Source: Burkholderia gladioli (GTDB lineage Bacteria; Pseudomonadota; Gammaproteobacteria; Burkholderiales; Burkholderiaceae). From it: 64,000 bases of DNA. The notes under the pieces were generated by a model. The model did no database searches. It was not told where the DNA came from and saw only the letters and a program-made list of their open reading frames with translations. Shown here piece by piece: positions 62,766 to 64,000 of this stretch (the stretch's first letter is position 1; the number at the start of each line of letters is the position of its first letter). The stretch is taken from the NCBI RefSeq assembly GCF_000959725.1, contig NZ_CP009323.1:4588001-4652000 (forward strand). Reading direction: 5' to 3'. The position numbers and the translations under genes were made by a program.

Positions 62766-63998
62766 TCAACTGGAGGCAACGACGCCCTGGTCCGACTCCG
62801 TGGAAATCGGCTGAATCGGCGTGGGGTCATATAGCCATGCCATACCGTCCAGTGTCTGCTCAAGCGATCGCGCCTGCAAAAACTGGTTGCGAAGCTCGCG
62901 TTTCACCTCACTTGCGTGGTAGAACTCCCCATATAGTCGCGCGCTCATTTGTACCTTTCCAGTCCGCAGATAGCGTCGGTCCTGGTAGCGCAAAAATGCG
63001 GCAGGCACGTCGCTACTCTCACACGCCAGTTCATCCGCGAGTACAACCGCATCCTCCATTGCCATGCACGCACCTTGGGCCATGTACTGCAGCATCGGAT
63101 GAGCCGCGTCTCCCAAAAGGGTGACGTTACCCTTTGACCAGTTTCTTATGGGGTCGCGATCGCAAAGAACCCACATGCGCCACGTATCGATCTTCGCGAG
63201 GAGAGCCTTAACCGTAGGTACCGCGTCACGGAACCGCAGGTGGAGTTCCTGTGCATCGCCCACTGCGTCCCACCCCTCCACATATCGATCGCTGTGAAAC
63301 ACAGCGACCAGATTGAACAGATCTCCGCCCCGTAGCGGATAATGTACGAGGTGAGTCTTCGCGCCTGCCCATAGGGTCATGGTGTTGGAGCGCAATTCGT
63401 CGGGCACCTCGCTGATAGGAAGGACAGCCCGATAAGCGATGTGCCCCGAAACCCTTGGCGAACCATCGCCAACAATCTGGTCCCGAATGGTCGACCACAG
63501 TCCATCGGCGCCGATCAATGCGTGGCCTGAAATGTCCCCCTCCGTTGTGTGAAGGGTGACACCATCGCCGTTGTCAGTGAAACCGATGACTGTCGTATTC
63601 GTCGACACCTCGATGCGACTGGAACGCACGCACGCATCAAGCAGAATCCGATGCAGATCCGCCCGATGTATCAGCGCGTAAGGATGTTTGAACCGCCTTA
63701 CAAACTGGTCGTCAAGAGGAATGGAGACCACCTGCTCTCCCGATATTCCGTCCATCATCACCAGCCGTTCCGGCATTGCTGCCTTTGCCCGAACCGCTGC
63801 GGTGACGCCGAGTCGCTCGAAGACATGGAAGGCATTAGGGCCGATCTGAATGCCGGCGCCGATCTCCCTGATTTCCTGTGCCTTCTCAAAAAGTCGAACT
63901 TTAAAACCGGCCTTGCTTAGCGCGAGCGCAGCCGCGAACCCGCCTATGCCACCGCCAGAGATAAGAATGGGCCGGGATTCCTGCTGTTTGGAAGTCAT
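62766..63998 (-). CDS. 3-hydroxybenzoate 6-monooxygenase
   Basis: Single-component FAD hydroxylase making gentisate from 3-hydroxybenzoate, 410 aa, of the salicylate-hydroxylase-like family (MhbM/XlnD/NagX). FAD motif ISGGGIGGFAAALALSKAG (13-31), the substrate-region EKAQEIREIGAGIQIGPNA, the second motif LIGADGLWSTIRDQIVG near 165 and third motif GDAAHPMLQYMAQGACMAM near 292. ATG 63998 lies 2 nt from the window edge, so its promoter and any upstream operon gene are not visible. Salicylate 1-hydroxylase is the main alternative, but the linked gentisate dioxygenase favours 3-hydroxybenzoate. Confidence 0.88.
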   Translation of the reverse strand: MTSKQQESRPILISGGGIGGFAAALALSKAGFKVRLFEKAQEIREIGAGIQIGPNAFHVFERLGVTAAVRAKAAMPERLVMMDGISGEQVVSIPLDDQFVRRFKHPYALIHRADLHRILLDACVRSSRIEVSTNTTVIGFTDNGDGVTLHTTEGDISGHALIGADGLWSTIRDQIVGDGSPRVSGHIAYRAVLPISEVPDELRSNTMTLWAGAKTHLVHYPLRGGDLFNLVAVFHSDRYVEGWDAVGDAQELHLRFRDAVPTVKALLAKIDTWRMWVLCDRDPIRNWSKGNVTLLGDAAHPMLQYMAQGACMAMEDAVVLADELACESSDVPAAFLRYQDRRYLRTGKVQMSARLYGEFYHASEVKRELRNQFLQARSLEQTLDGMAWLYDPTPIQPISTESDQGVVASS

Positions 63999-64000
63999 AG

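Overview
The window reads as a high-GC accessory region from a member of the Burkholderiaceae, most likely Paraburkholderia, Caballeronia or a close relative. The family content (Burkholderia-type porin, AAHS and DHA2 permeases, AcrB/MexB-type RND pump, MipA/OmpV protein, IS21 element) and the dense packing of aromatic-catabolic operons with LysR/MarR/TetR/LacI regulators fit this. Genus is inference only; no rRNA, tRNA, CRISPR array or replication origin was seen.

Layout. 0-2.5 kb: an edge-truncated ferredoxin/flavin reductase gene, a small BON protein, and decayed remnants of a second ferredoxin and a chemotaxis receptor. 2.5-10.7 kb: a complete gamma-resorcylate (2,6-dihydroxybenzoate) pathway: outer-membrane channel, MarR regulator (graR-like), then graD, graA, graF, an AAHS transporter, graC and graB. 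Together they would convert gamma-resorcylate to resorcinol, hydroxyquinol, maleylacetate and 3-oxoadipate. Three copies of a palindromic motif tie the channel and the gra operon to one regulator.

11.1-20.6 kb: a minus-strand run of permease, porin, flavoprotein hydroxylase, amidohydrolase, alpha/beta hydrolase, FAH hydrolase, extradiol-type VOC dioxygenase, broken amidase and carboxymuconolactone-decarboxylase-like protein, with a divergent LysR gene. The substrate is unknown. A shorter, paralogous hydroxylase-VOC-FAH module with its own LysR lies at 53.8-58.3 kb.

22.6-24.7 kb: an IS21-family element whose istA carries an internal stop, abutting a hydrolase fragment. 25-27 kb: TetR regulator and aldo/keto reductase. 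27.2-37.3 kb: a glycoside-use locus (GH3 lipoprotein, GH42, ABC importer, LacI regulator) with two identical operators. 38-40.7 kb: Lrp regulator, ornithine cyclodeaminase and a CtlX-like citrulline hydrolase. 40.8-47.5 kb: a broken MHS permease joined tail to tail with a three-gene RND efflux operon. 47.6-50.9 kb: MipA-like protein divergent from a two-component system. 51-53.4 kb: thioesterase and chemotaxis receptor. 58.7-64 kb: DHA2 permease and a 3-hydroxybenzoate/gentisate operon.

The region looks like a catabolic island built by module accretion: at least five independently regulated substrate modules, with four or more decayed genes at their boundaries.
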